From NCBI RefSeq assembly GCF_029319185.1, contig NZ_CP119754.1, positions 434,001 through 498,000 on the forward strand: a DNA stretch of 64,000 nt, written 5' to 3'. The translations under genes and the position numbers were made by a program. Positions 1 to 8,609 of the stretch are shown one piece after another. Source of the DNA: Superficieibacter sp. HKU1. Its GTDB lineage: Bacteria > Pseudomonadota > Gammaproteobacteria > Enterobacterales > Enterobacteriaceae. Position 1 is the first letter of the stretch. Every line of letters starts with the position of its first letter. Below the pieces are notes generated by a model. The model was not told the DNA's origin, ran no database searches, and saw only the letters and a program-made list of their open reading frames with translations.

Positions 1-714
1 GGCCAGCAACAGGATTGCGCCACCTGTCAGCCACGGTAAAAAGACATCGGGGACGATGAGACAGAAGAACATAAATAAAAAAGAGGCGACAATCAGTAAT
101 GCTTCGCGCAGACCGTCCGGGCGACTCAGGGCGTACTCTTCGCGCGTTTGCTGACGAATATTGAGCAGTTCGATCTGCTCGCTTTCCTCACCGCGAATGG
201 AGGTTTCTGTCGAGGCCGGACGCTCCAGCGCGTAGCCGTGCGCCTCCTGTATATACTCGTTTAAAGTATGACCATTCAGTGAAATCACCAGCGGCAACGA
301 ACTGGTGTAGATCAACTCAACGCTATTTTCATCATTAATATACTGTTCCCAGAACGGGGGCAGATGCACTTCGACAGAATCAAGAAAATAGCGCCATTTA
401 TTCGGATCGTCAGTCGTGATGCCATAGCGTGTAATTGAGCGCGTCACGGCCATCACGGTAGAACTTTGCGCATTGAGGCTTAGCGAGACCGGCGGCGCGC
501 TGGCACCAGATACGGGTAACTGCTGGATGCGGCTGAGGCTATCCAGATAATTTTCAACGGCACTCTGCTCTTCCGCCGTCAGCTTACGCGTTGTAGCGCT
601 GGCGAAAGTGTGCAGCCAGGGCAGATGATGTCGATGAAATTTATGTCTGAAAAACCATCCTGCAAGCAGCACGCAGGCCAGCACAGCAGCAAAAAAAATT
701 AAAAAGGTGCTCAT
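1..714 (-). CDS. igaA: IgaA (YrfF), 5' part only, runs off the window start
   Basis: Inner-membrane protein that restrains the Rcs envelope-stress phosphorelay. The reading frame is open on the minus strand from an ATG at 714 to base 1, giving the first 238 residues of a protein that is about 710 residues in E. coli and Salmonella. The N-terminus is a hydrophobic segment (residues 4-20), followed by a soluble stretch containing WRYFLDSVEVHLPPFWEQY, which closely matches E. coli YrfF, and a second hydrophobic segment near residues 208-238. It is transcribed divergently from nudE, the same arrangement as in E. coli. The gene is essential or nearly so in relatives with an active Rcs system. Nothing in the visible part suggests damage. 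Confidence 0.93.
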   Translation of the reverse strand, partial: MSTFLIFFAAVLACVLLAGWFFRHKFHRHHLPWLHTFASATTRKLTAEEQSAVENYLDSLSRIQQLPVSGASAPPVSLSLNAQSSTVMAVTRSITRYGITTDDPNKWRYFLDSVEVHLPPFWEQYINDENSVELIYTSSLPLVISLNGHTLNEYIQEAHGYALERPASTETSIRGEESEQIELLNIRQQTREEYALSRPDGLREALLIVASFLFMFFCLIVPDVFLPWLTGGAILLLA

Positions 715-1016
715 GCTTTTCCTATCTTACTTTTCTTACAGGTCTTATGAATAATTTACGTAAGGTGGCAGCAGCCCAGCAGGTTTGTTATAGCGCGCAA
801 GATTTAACCTGTTATTCCGCAACGCGCGATGGTAACAAACTCATTTTAAAGGGTGTATCAGTTTATTCTTAATTGCATTTCAACCTCTTGACTTTTGTGG
901 GTAATGTGGGGAGGTTTATGAGGTTGCAAAAATGTAAAGAAATAGCAATATGGATTGCCGAAACCGTGCGGCATGTCGCACAATAATGCCTGTTACCACA
1001 GCAAAGACCCGGCCCC
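715..1016. promoter_or_regulatory. igaA-nudE divergent intergenic region
   Basis: These 302 bases separate two divergently transcribed genes and so must hold both promoters. I see no convincing ORF. A TTGACT hexamer at 888-893 points toward nudE but has no clear matching -10 box. No strong terminator, operator or repeat is recognisable. Confidence 0.4.
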
Positions 1017-1577
1017 ATGAGCAAACCATTACAAAAACCTACCATCCTCAACGTTGAAACCGTCGCCACCTCACGTCTTTTTAACGTTGAAAGTGTCGAT
1101 CTGGAGTTCAGTAACGGCGTGCGTCGTGTCTATGAAAGAATGCGGCCCTCGACGCGAGAGGCGGTAATGATTGTGCCCATCGTCGACGATCATCTGATTT
1201 TAATCCGGGAATATGCGGTCGGGACGGAATCTTACGAGCTGGGTTTTTCAAAGGGGCTTATCGATCCTGGTGAGACTATTTTTGAGGCTGGCAACCGCGA
1301 GCTGAAAGAAGAGGTCGGTTTCGGTGCGAATAATCTGACCTTCCTGAAAAAGCTCAGCATGGCACCCTCCTATTTTTCCAGCAAAATGAATATCCTGGTG
1401 GCGGAAGATCTCTATCCGGAATCGCTGGAAGGCGACGAGCCTGAACCGTTGCCGCAGGTTCGCTGGCCGCTGGCACATCTGATGGATTTGCTGGAAGAGC
1501 CGGACTTTAATGAAGCGCGGAACGTCAGCGCGCTGTTCCTGGTCCGTGAATGGCTGAAAGGGCAGGGACGGCTGTAG
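1017..1577 (+). CDS. nudE: NudE, ADP compounds hydrolase (Nudix)
   Basis: Nudix hydrolase of 186 residues. In E. coli the family member hydrolyses ADP-ribose, NADH and Ap3A-type compounds to nucleoside monophosphates. The full Nudix box lies at residues 80-102 with the G-x5-E-x7-REL-x-EE-x-G-F pattern intact, including the metal-binding glutamates of RELKEE. Length equals that of E. coli NudE. It stands alone between igaA (divergent) and mrcA (convergent), followed by a BIME element instead of a simple terminator. The ATG at 1017 has a purine-poor leader, so initiation may be weak, but no better downstream start precedes the conserved N-terminus. Confidence 0.95.
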   Translation: MSKPLQKPTILNVETVATSRLFNVESVDLEFSNGVRRVYERMRPSTREAVMIVPIVDDHLILIREYAVGTESYELGFSKGLIDPGETIFEAGNRELKEEVGFGANNLTFLKKLSMAPSYFSSKMNILVAEDLYPESLEGDEPEPLPQVRWPLAHLMDLLEEPDFNEARNVSALFLVREWLKGQGRL

Positions 1578-1604
1578 CGTCCGTCACAACGCTCTCAGGC
1601 CGCG

Positions 1605-1695
1605 TTTGGCGTCCTGCCCGGCGGCGCTGCGCTTGCCGGGCCTACGATAATGCATAATCTGTGTAGGCCGGGTAAGCGTAGCGCTACCCGGCATG
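1605..1695. repeat. BIME: paired inverted REP elements (nudE-mrcA)
   Basis: Two REP-like GC-rich palindromes face each other (GCCCGGCGGCGCTGCGCTTG and, inverted, CCGGGTAAGCGTAGCGCTAC). They fill the gap between the convergent nudE and mrcA genes. Such elements typically stabilise upstream mRNA and bind gyrase or IHF in enterics. Confidence 0.8.
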
Positions 1696-1738
1696 TAATG
1701 GCATGGCATCACGCGTTGGCACAACGAGCCGCCACCCG

Positions 1739-4291
1739 TCAAAACAGTTCGTGCGTCTCGCCGTTATCAATAATCGTCGTACCCACCTCATGCACCGCCT
1801 GCTGCGTTGGCTGGGTGCCCTCAATGAAATACTCCGCGCGGCTGTTACCGCCGCTCGCGAGCTGCCCGGTACTCCGGTCAATGTTGACGGTCACGATACC
1901 CGGCGGCGGCGTGAGCGGATCTTCCGGCACGCCGTCCAGAATCGACTTCATAAAGGCGTCCCAGGCAGGCTGAGCGCTTTTAGCGCCGCCTTCATAACCG
2001 GAAATCTGGTCTTTGATCGCGCCGGAAGCCGTGGTCCGGCCTAAATCGCGACGATGATCGTCAAAACCAATCCACACCGACGTTACCGCGCCCGGACCGT
2101 AGCCGGAGAACCACGCGTCTTTCGAACTGTTGGTGGTGCCGGTTTTACCGCCAATATCGTGGCGCTGTAAATCGCGCCCTGCGCGCCAGCCCGTTCCCAT
2201 CCAGCCCGGTTCGCCAAAAATATTGGTGTTCAGCGCGCTTTTGATCAAAAAGGCCAGCGGCGTGTTGATGACGTGCGGTGCATACTGCTGGCTGCCGGTG
2301 CGGGCCACCAGATCCTGATTCGCCTGCTCCAGTTGCGGCATTGGCACCGCCAGGTTTTTTTGCTCCTGCGATGTCGCAACATCTTCAACATCCTGATTTT
2401 CCAGCACGTCAGATTTCTGCGTCTCGCCGTAAATCACCGGAATATCACACTCTGCACAGGCGACCTTCGGGTTAGCCGCGAAAATCACCCCGCCCTGGTC
2501 GTTTTCAATTTTGGTGATGAAGTAAGGATCGACAAGGAAACCGCCGTTCGCCATCACCGCATAGCCGCGCGCAACCTGCATCGGTGTGAAGGATGCGGAA
2601 CCCAGCGCCAGGGATTCCGTGTGCACGATGTTCTGTGCCGGAAAGCCGAAACGCTGCAAATATTCCGCCGCGTAATCCACGCCCATTGCCCGCATTGCGC
2701 GCACCATCACCACGTTCTTCGACTGACCCAGCCCCTGACGCAGACGAATAGGACCAGCATATTCAGCAGGTGAGTTTTTCGGCCGCCAGTCTGAACCGGC
2801 GCCGGCGTCCCAGCGGGAAATCGGCACGTCATTCAGGATACTGGCCAGCGTCAGACCTTTATCCATCGCTGCGGTATAAAGGAACGGCTTAATATTCGAT
2901 CCGACCTGGCGTAGCGCCTGCGTGGCACGGTTAAACTTGCTCTGGTTGAAATCAAACCCGCCGACCAGCGCGAGGATCGCCCCGTCGTGTGGGTTAATGG
3001 ATACCAGCGCCGAGTTGACGTCCGGAACCTGCGCCAGCCACCAGCTATCGTTCACCTGACGTACCCACACCTGCTGACCGGTTTGCACCACATCGGTGAC
3101 TTTACCCGGCGTGCGGCCCTGCTGGGTATCAGAGATCCACGGACGCGCCCAGCGCACCCCTTCCATACGTAACGAGACCGTCGTTCCGTCGCCCAGGATG
3201 GCAGTCGCTTCCTGCGGTGAGGCGGACGTAATCACCGCCGGAGACAGCGGCCCGTATGACGGCAGGTCTTTCAGCGAGTCGGTGATCTTTTTGGTATCCC
3301 ATGCGGCTTCGCCCACTTTCCACAGCACGTTTGCCGGGCCGCGATAACCGTGACGCATATCGTAATCCAGCACGTTATTGCGCACGGCATTCTGCGCGGC
3401 CTGCTGATTTTTACGGCTGATGGTGGTGTAAACGCGATAACCGTCTTCATAGGCTTTCTCACCGTAGCGGGTGACCATCTCCTGACGTACCAGTTCCGTC
3501 AGATACGGCGCGGAAAAGGCGATCTCCGGGGCGTGATAATTAGCGTCAATGGTCTCGCTGCGGGCCTGAGTAAACTGGTCCTGCGTGATATAGCCTTCGC
3601 TCAACATACGCGATAACACGACATTACGCCGTGAAGTTGCCCGATCCAGTGAATAAAGCGGGTTAAACGTCGAAGGCGCTTTTGGCAAACCGGCAATGGT
3701 TGCCATCTCGCTTAATGTCAGCTGATCGACGGTTTTACCGAAATAGACCTGCGCGGCAGCACCCACACCGTAGGCCCGATAACCCAGGTAAATTTTGTTC
3801 AGATAAAGTTCGAGGATCTCATCTTTACTCATTAACTGCTCAATGCGGATCGCAAGGAACACTTCCTTGATTTTACGCATCAGGGTGCGTTCAGGACTCA
3901 GGAAGAAGTTACGCGCTAACTGCTGGGTAATGGTACTGGCACCCTGCGTTGCGTGACCGGAAAAAAGCGCCACGCTGGCGGCACGGAAGATCCCCACCGG
4001 ATCGACGCCGTGATGCTCGTAGAAACGGCTATCTTCGGTCGCGATAAAGGCTTTCACCATTTCCGGCGGCATCTGGGCGAGTGTGACCGGGATACGCCGT
4101 TTTTCGCCGTACTGGGCCATCAATTCGCCATCGGCGCTGTAAATCTGCATTGGAATTTGCAGGCGCACATCTTTGAGCGTCGCGACGTCGGGCAACTGTG
4201 GCTCAACAAATTTATAAAGGCCATAAATCGAGCCTGCTCCCAGCAGAATGCAAAAAACTGCAAGGATGAATAAATACTTTACGAACTTCAC
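1739..4291 (-). CDS. mrcA: Penicillin-binding protein 1A, bifunctional glycosyltransferase/transpeptidase
   Basis: Class A PBP of 850 residues, the size of E. coli PBP1A. It polymerises lipid II into glycan strands and cross-links peptides in the periplasm. A cytoplasmic tip and membrane anchor occupy residues 5-28. The family-51 glycosyltransferase domain carries the catalytic motif EDSRFYEHHG (Glu86). The transpeptidase domain shows SNIK (S-x-x-K, about residue 465), SKN and KTGT. An OB/PC-insert region lies between the domains. It is divergent from hofM, as in E. coli, and is not in an operon. All catalytic motifs are intact. Confidence 0.97.
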   Translation of the reverse strand: MKFVKYLFILAVFCILLGAGSIYGLYKFVEPQLPDVATLKDVRLQIPMQIYSADGELMAQYGEKRRIPVTLAQMPPEMVKAFIATEDSRFYEHHGVDPVGIFRAASVALFSGHATQGASTITQQLARNFFLSPERTLMRKIKEVFLAIRIEQLMSKDEILELYLNKIYLGYRAYGVGAAAQVYFGKTVDQLTLSEMATIAGLPKAPSTFNPLYSLDRATSRRNVVLSRMLSEGYITQDQFTQARSETIDANYHAPEIAFSAPYLTELVRQEMVTRYGEKAYEDGYRVYTTISRKNQQAAQNAVRNNVLDYDMRHGYRGPANVLWKVGEAAWDTKKITDSLKDLPSYGPLSPAVITSASPQEATAILGDGTTVSLRMEGVRWARPWISDTQQGRTPGKVTDVVQTGQQVWVRQVNDSWWLAQVPDVNSALVSINPHDGAILALVGGFDFNQSKFNRATQALRQVGSNIKPFLYTAAMDKGLTLASILNDVPISRWDAGAGSDWRPKNSPAEYAGPIRLRQGLGQSKNVVMVRAMRAMGVDYAAEYLQRFGFPAQNIVHTESLALGSASFTPMQVARGYAVMANGGFLVDPYFITKIENDQGGVIFAANPKVACAECDIPVIYGETQKSDVLENQDVEDVATSQEQKNLAVPMPQLEQANQDLVARTGSQQYAPHVINTPLAFLIKSALNTNIFGEPGWMGTGWRAGRDLQRHDIGGKTGTTNSSKDAWFSGYGPGAVTSVWIGFDDHRRDLGRTTASGAIKDQISGYEGGAKSAQPAWDAFMKSILDGVPEDPLTPPPGIVTVNIDRSTGQLASGGNSRAEYFIEGTQPTQQAVHEVGTTIIDNGETHELF

Positions 4292-4410
4292 CGGAGATTT
4301 CCCATTTAGTTTGGTCTGGGCAGTTTATAAACAACCGCGCGGTAGTATAAAGGCAAGCCAGATGCATTGATATAGCCGTCATTTGACGATGGATAAGGAG
4401 ATCGTTTTTT

Positions 4411-5202
4411 ATGGCATTTCGACTCTGGCAGACTGGCTTACATATTCAGCAGGATCAGGTGGTTATCATTGCGCTTGAGCACACGCGTTCGCGCTGGTCG
4501 CTGCGCCGCTGGTGGCAGATCCCACTGGTTTCCGGCATCGTGCAGCAGGGGCAAATCGTGCAGCTGGAGGCGCTGGCTGATGCGTTACGCGACTGGCGAC
4601 GGGAACTGCCGATTCAGCACTGTATTCGCATGGCATTTCCTGCCGCCAGAACGCTGCAAAAAGCGCTTCCCAGACCGGCGCTGGTGCTGCGTGAGGGCGA
4701 GCAGGCGGAGTGGATTACGCATTCGATGGCGCAGTCGCTGGATATGGAGCCTGAAGCGCTCTGTTTTGACTATCTTGAGCACGAGCAGGAGAACCTTTAT
4801 AGCGTTACCGCCGCCCGGCAGCAGGATGTCGGGAGTCTGTCCCTGCTGGCGAAAATGCTGCGGTTAAATTTGACGGCAATTACGCCGGATGCCTGTGCGC
4901 TACAACGTTTTCTGCCGTGGTTGAGCGCCGAAGCGCAGTGTCTTGCCTGGTGTCATGACAATCAATGGTTGTGGGCCACGCGTCATAACTGGGGAGGCTG
5001 TAACTTCCACGAAGCACCTTCGCCTGCCCATCTCGCTAACCATCTGGCGTGTAAGACTGAGCAACTGGTGCAGTGTACCTCGCAGGCCATGACGACCCCG
5101 CATCTCGATCCGTGGAGCACAATACGTTACCAGCAACCGCCGCTGCCCACCTGTGGCGATCGCTTTGCCATTGCGCTGGCGCTGGCATTAGGGGAGCGGT
5201 AG
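4411..5202 (+). CDS. hofM: HofM, PilM-like assembly protein
   Basis: First gene of hofMNOPQ, a homologue of the competence/type IV pilus comABCDE-pilMNOPQ set. PilM-type proteins are actin-like cytoplasmic proteins that bind the N-terminus of PilN. The 263-residue protein has the MAFRLWQTGLHIQ start and C-terminal DRFAIALALALG found in E. coli HofM (259 residues), but similarity in between is moderate, so this operon evolves fast. The ATG at 4411 follows the Shine-Dalgarno sequence AAGGAG with suitable spacing. The stop lies 2 bases before hofN. In E. coli the operon supports use of DNA as a nutrient. Confidence 0.9.
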   Translation: MAFRLWQTGLHIQQDQVVIIALEHTRSRWSLRRWWQIPLVSGIVQQGQIVQLEALADALRDWRRELPIQHCIRMAFPAARTLQKALPRPALVLREGEQAEWITHSMAQSLDMEPEALCFDYLEHEQENLYSVTAARQQDVGSLSLLAKMLRLNLTAITPDACALQRFLPWLSAEAQCLAWCHDNQWLWATRHNWGGCNFHEAPSPAHLANHLACKTEQLVQCTSQAMTTPHLDPWSTIRYQQPPLPTCGDRFAIALALALGER

Positions 5203-5204
5203 CC

Positions 5205-5744
5205 ATGTCGACATTCGTCAATTTTTTACCCTGGCGGCAAATCCGCCGTCAGCAGTGCCTGAATTTCTGGGGGCTATGTTGCGCAGGCTCTGTTCTCAAC
5301 GTCGCCGCGGCAGTTCTCGTCCTGCGTATCGACACCGGCGCGGCCGGTAGCGCACAGCGTCTGTGGCAGCAGGCGGACCATGCGCTAATCGCTGCGCTGG
5401 CCCAGCGTCAGACGCAGTTGCAGGCGCGCCAGGCCGTGCAGGCGCAAGATCTCGCGCGTCAGGAACAACGTGCCGTGACGCAACGCTGGCAGCAGACGCT
5501 ATCCGATATTGCTTTGCATCTGCCTGCGCAGGCATGGCTCACCCACCTCAACGTTCAGCAAAAGGTACTGACGTTGACGGGCCGCGCGAATACCTTTGCG
5601 GCGCTAAGGGCTGTGAATGACACCCTGCAAGCGTTACCCGGCTTTCACGCAGGCACGCCGGGTAAAACCGGGCGCGATGAACAGGGGCGCTGGGAGTTTA
5701 ACTATCAGTTTATTCGGGAGAGTAACGATGACGTTCAACCCTGA
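5205..5744 (+). CDS. hofN: HofN, PilN-like membrane protein
   Basis: The 179-residue protein starts MSTFVNFLPWRQIRRQQ, the typical PilN cytoplasmic motif (N-F-L-P-W-R) that docks onto PilM. One transmembrane helix follows at about residues 22-45, then a long alanine/glutamine-rich periplasmic coiled coil and a ferredoxin-like C-terminal domain. The start at 5205 was chosen because it gives the conserved N-terminus; a longer frame upstream lies inside hofM. The 3' end overlaps hofO by 17 bases, consistent with translational coupling. Confidence 0.9.
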   Translation: MSTFVNFLPWRQIRRQQCLNFWGLCCAGSVLNVAAAVLVLRIDTGAAGSAQRLWQQADHALIAALAQRQTQLQARQAVQAQDLARQEQRAVTQRWQQTLSDIALHLPAQAWLTHLNVQQKVLTLTGRANTFAALRAVNDTLQALPGFHAGTPGKTGRDEQGRWEFNYQFIRESNDDVQP

Positions 5745-6195
5745 ACGCTGGTATGCGCTTTCCTCAACAGGACGCGGTCTGTGCTGGCTCCTTTTTACGC
5801 TTATGCTGGCAGTCCTGGGCTGGTGGCGTTGGCTCCATCCGCAACGGCTGCAAATATCGACTGAAGCGGCCCAAATCGCGCTCCAGCGCCAGCATCTGAC
5901 AACGCGCTGGCGTGAAGTTCTGCTGATGAAAACGTCAGATGACGCGCGGATCGATAACCACGCACTCGCGTCTCCATTTTCGCCTCTCGACTTTCAGATG
6001 CCAGACACCCGGCTGGTGAGCTGGCAGCCTGTATCGAAGGGAGGCACGCTGGTGCTGGATACCTCATGGCAGCCAGTGCCCGGCATTTTCAGCCTGCTGG
6101 CGCAGCAGGATATGACGGTCACCGCGTTTGCGCTGGAACCTGTCGCCGGGAGGTTACGCTTCACGTTGCAGCTGGAACCAAACGATGCGCGTTAA
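5728..6195 (+). CDS. hofO: HofO, PilO-like membrane protein
   Basis: A 155-residue protein with one N-terminal transmembrane helix (about residues 15-32, LCWLLFTLMLAVLGWW) and a periplasmic region, as expected for the PilO partner of PilN. The start at 5728 lies inside the end of hofN and gives the MTFNPERWYALSS start. Sequence similarity to E. coli HofO is modest; identity rests mainly on position, size and topology. Confidence 0.85.
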   Translation: MTFNPERWYALSSTGRGLCWLLFTLMLAVLGWWRWLHPQRLQISTEAAQIALQRQHLTTRWREVLLMKTSDDARIDNHALASPFSPLDFQMPDTRLVSWQPVSKGGTLVLDTSWQPVPGIFSLLAQQDMTVTAFALEPVAGRLRFTLQLEPNDAR

Positions 6196-6589
6196 ACGCG
6201 GGATCCTGCTGCTCATCACCCTGCCGGTGGTCGTTGGCATGCGCGATCCTTTTCAGCCAGCGGAAGATCGCTGCCAGACGGCGCAGCTTGAGCAATGGCG
6301 CTACCAGGGAACCATCGAGCGTCCTCCCAGACGGATTGGCATCGTACGCGATGCGCAGGGGAAATGGTGGCGGGTGGAAGCGGGCAGTCAGTTGCCTGCG
6401 GGCTGGCGAGTCGTACAGCTCACCTCGCAGGTAGTCGAGATTGAAACCGGCGCGGGATGCGATCCCGCGCGCTGGTCATGGTCACGGGAAGGAAAAAAAC
6501 ATGAAAACAGGGATAAGCATTCTGCTGCTGATGTTAATGCCGCTGGCATGGGCGCAAAAAACGCAGCCGGTCTCGCTGGTGGTGGATGA
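6185..6589 (+). CDS. hofP: HofP, PilP-like protein overlapping hofQ
   Basis: A 134-residue protein, the length of E. coli HofP, beginning MRVKRGILLL with a signal-like hydrophobic segment and then MRDPFQPAEDRC, the PilP-type D-P-F motif that links the inner-membrane PilNO complex to the secretin. It overlaps hofO by 11 bases at the start. Its last 89 bases overlap the start of hofQ in another frame, so the C-terminal 29 residues are charged and low in family character. The overlap also exists in E. coli K-12 as I recall it. Confidence 0.85.
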   Translation: MRVKRGILLLITLPVVVGMRDPFQPAEDRCQTAQLEQWRYQGTIERPPRRIGIVRDAQGKWWRVEAGSQLPAGWRVVQLTSQVVEIETGAGCDPARWSWSREGKKHENRDKHSAADVNAAGMGAKNAAGLAGGG

Positions 6590-7739
6590 TGTGCCTGTTG
6601 CGCAGGTATTACAGACGCTGGCTGATGTAGAGCAGCAAAACCTTGTCATTGCCCCCGACGTCACCGGCACGCTGTCGCTGCATCTGGTTAACGTTCCCTG
6701 GAAGCAGGCACTGCAAACGGTGCTTAACAGCGCCGGTCTGGTCCTGCGCCAGGAGGGAACGGTGATGCATGTGCATTCGCAGTCCTGGCAAACGGCGCGA
6801 CTTGCACAGCAGGAAGCGGATCGTCTCAGGCAGCAGCAGAACCTGCCGCTCAGTGGTCAGAGCATTACGTTGCAATATGCCGATGCAGAAGAACTGGCGA
6901 AAGCCGGGGCAAAACTTCTGAGCTCACGAGGAACGATGACCGTCGACAAACGAATGAACCGGCTATTATTGCGTGATGATAAAACGAATCTGGATGTGCT
7001 TCAGCGTTGGGTCGCGGAAATGGATTTACCGGTCGGCCAGGTCGAACTGGCTGCGCATATTGTTACTATCAATGAAAAAAGCCTGCGTGAGCTGGGCGTA
7101 AAATGGAGTCTGGCTGACGCCACGCAACCTCCTGGTGCAGGTAAAATCACCACCCTCGGCAGCGATTTATCGGTCAGTGCGGCTTCTACACGTGCCGGAT
7201 TTAACATCGGGCGGATCAACGGACGGTTGCTGGAGCTCGAGCTTTCGGCGCTGGAGCAAAAGCAGCAGCTGGATATTATTGCCAGTCCGCGTCTTCTGGC
7301 CTCACATCTTCAGCCTGCCAGTATTAAACAGGGGAGCGAGATCCCTTATCAGGTTTCCAGCGGTGAGAGCGGCGCGACCTCTGTGGAATTTAAGGAAGCC
7401 GTGCTGGGGATGGAGGTCACGCCAACGGTCCTGCAACAGGGCCGGATCCGTCTTAAGCTGCGGATCAGCCAGGATATGCCGGGGCAGGTGCTACAACAGG
7501 CCGATGGCGAAGTACTGACAATTGATAAACAGGAAATTGAAACGCAGGTAGAAGTGAAAAGCGGAGAAACGCTGGCGCTCGGCGGCATTTTCTCGCAAAA
7601 AAACAAATCTGCTCGTGACAGCATCCCGGTGCTTGGCGACATTCCCTGGGTAGGGCAACTTTTTCGTCACGATGGAAAAGACAATGAGCGTCGTGAACTG
7701 GTAGTATTTATCACTCCACGTCTGGTTCCCGGAGCCTGA
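6501..7739 (+). CDS. hofQ: HofQ, secretin-family outer-membrane protein
   Basis: A 412-residue secretin (PilQ/ComE family) that would form the outer-membrane pore for DNA uptake. The start at 6501 gives a classic signal peptide (MKTGISILLLMLMPLAWA). The N-terminal half has secretin/TonB short N-like domains (VSLVVDDVPVAQVLQTLADV). The C-terminal secretin domain includes SGESGATSVEFKEAVLGMEVTP, GETLALGGIFSQ and the terminal ELVVFITPRLV signature. It ends the hof operon. A spacer of 293 bases leads to aroK. The gene appears intact. Confidence 0.93.
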   Translation: MKTGISILLLMLMPLAWAQKTQPVSLVVDDVPVAQVLQTLADVEQQNLVIAPDVTGTLSLHLVNVPWKQALQTVLNSAGLVLRQEGTVMHVHSQSWQTARLAQQEADRLRQQQNLPLSGQSITLQYADAEELAKAGAKLLSSRGTMTVDKRMNRLLLRDDKTNLDVLQRWVAEMDLPVGQVELAAHIVTINEKSLRELGVKWSLADATQPPGAGKITTLGSDLSVSAASTRAGFNIGRINGRLLELELSALEQKQQLDIIASPRLLASHLQPASIKQGSEIPYQVSSGESGATSVEFKEAVLGMEVTPTVLQQGRIRLKLRISQDMPGQVLQQADGEVLTIDKQEIETQVEVKSGETLALGGIFSQKNKSARDSIPVLGDIPWVGQLFRHDGKDNERRELVVFITPRLVPGA

Positions 7740-8032
7740 ATGCCATTTTTGGTTATGACACTTTTGTGTTAAATCCACGTCAGGCGTTTGACGTGAGGGA
7801 GGATTTAGCATACAAGGAGTACCGATTTGAGAGTCAGTCTCACGGCGCGGGTCAGGGCGATGGTTGCCGAACAAGGGTAATTTATTCAGTTGCCAAACCC
7901 GTCAGAGTATTGAGATAATTTTTAGTCTGACTCTCGCTCTATCGCATAAGAGGTTTCAGTTCATTTCCTGCACCGCTGGAAGTCTGCAAAGCAGGTTTAT
8001 CATTAACGAATAGTCTTAGTAGTACCGAAAAA
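7740..8032 (+). promoter_or_regulatory. hofQ-aroK intergenic region with a dyad and the aroK promoter
   Basis: This 293-base spacer starts with the dyad CACGTCA-6-TGACGTG (7776-7795), whose outer flanks AAATCC and GGATTT also pair. No T tract follows, so it is more likely an operator or RNA structure than a simple terminator. The rest must contain the aroK promoter and a long 5' leader. I see no convincing small ORF. Confidence 0.45.
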
Positions 8033-8554
8033 ATGGCAGAGAAACGCAATATCTTTCTGGTTGGGCCTATGGGTGCCGGCAAAAGCACTATTGGGCGTCA
8101 GTTAGCTCAACAGCTTAATATGGAATTTTACGACTCAGACCAGGAGATCGAGAAACGCACTGGTGCTGATGTAGGTTGGGTCTTCGACGTTGAAGGTGAA
8201 GAAGGTTTCCGCGATCGCGAAGAAAAAGTCATCAATGAATTGACGGAAAAACAGGGCATTGTGCTGGCAACCGGCGGCGGCTCTGTAAAATCACGTGAAA
8301 CGCGCAATCGTCTCTCCGCTCGCGGAGTTGTGGTGTATCTTGAAACCACGATTGAAAAGCAGCTTGCCCGTACACAGCGTGACAAAAAACGTCCCCTGTT
8401 ACAGGTAGAGACGCCACCGCGTGAGGTTCTGGAAGCCCTGGCGAATGAACGTAATCCGCTGTACGAAGAGATTGCTGATGTTACCATTCGCACTGACGAC
8501 CAGAGCGCTAAAGTCGTCGCAAACCAGATTATTCATATGCTGGAAAGCAATTGA
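8033..8554 (+). CDS. aroK: Shikimate kinase I
   Basis: Phosphorylates shikimate to shikimate 3-phosphate in aromatic amino-acid synthesis. The 173-residue protein matches E. coli AroK in length and nearly in sequence. The Walker A motif GPMGAGKST lies at residues 11-19, the shikimate-binding DSDQEIE and FRDREE motifs follow, and GGG at about 80-82. First gene of the aroK-aroB-damX-dam-rpe-gph-trpS superoperon. The leader before the ATG has only a weak purine stretch (GAAAAA). Confidence 0.98.
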   Translation: MAEKRNIFLVGPMGAGKSTIGRQLAQQLNMEFYDSDQEIEKRTGADVGWVFDVEGEEGFRDREEKVINELTEKQGIVLATGGGSVKSRETRNRLSARGVVVYLETTIEKQLARTQRDKKRPLLQVETPPREVLEALANERNPLYEEIADVTIRTDDQSAKVVANQIIHMLESN

Positions 8555-8609
8555 TTCTGGCTTAATGCACAGGCCAGCGAGTATAAGCAACTAAGGTAGA
8601 CGTCGCGTT

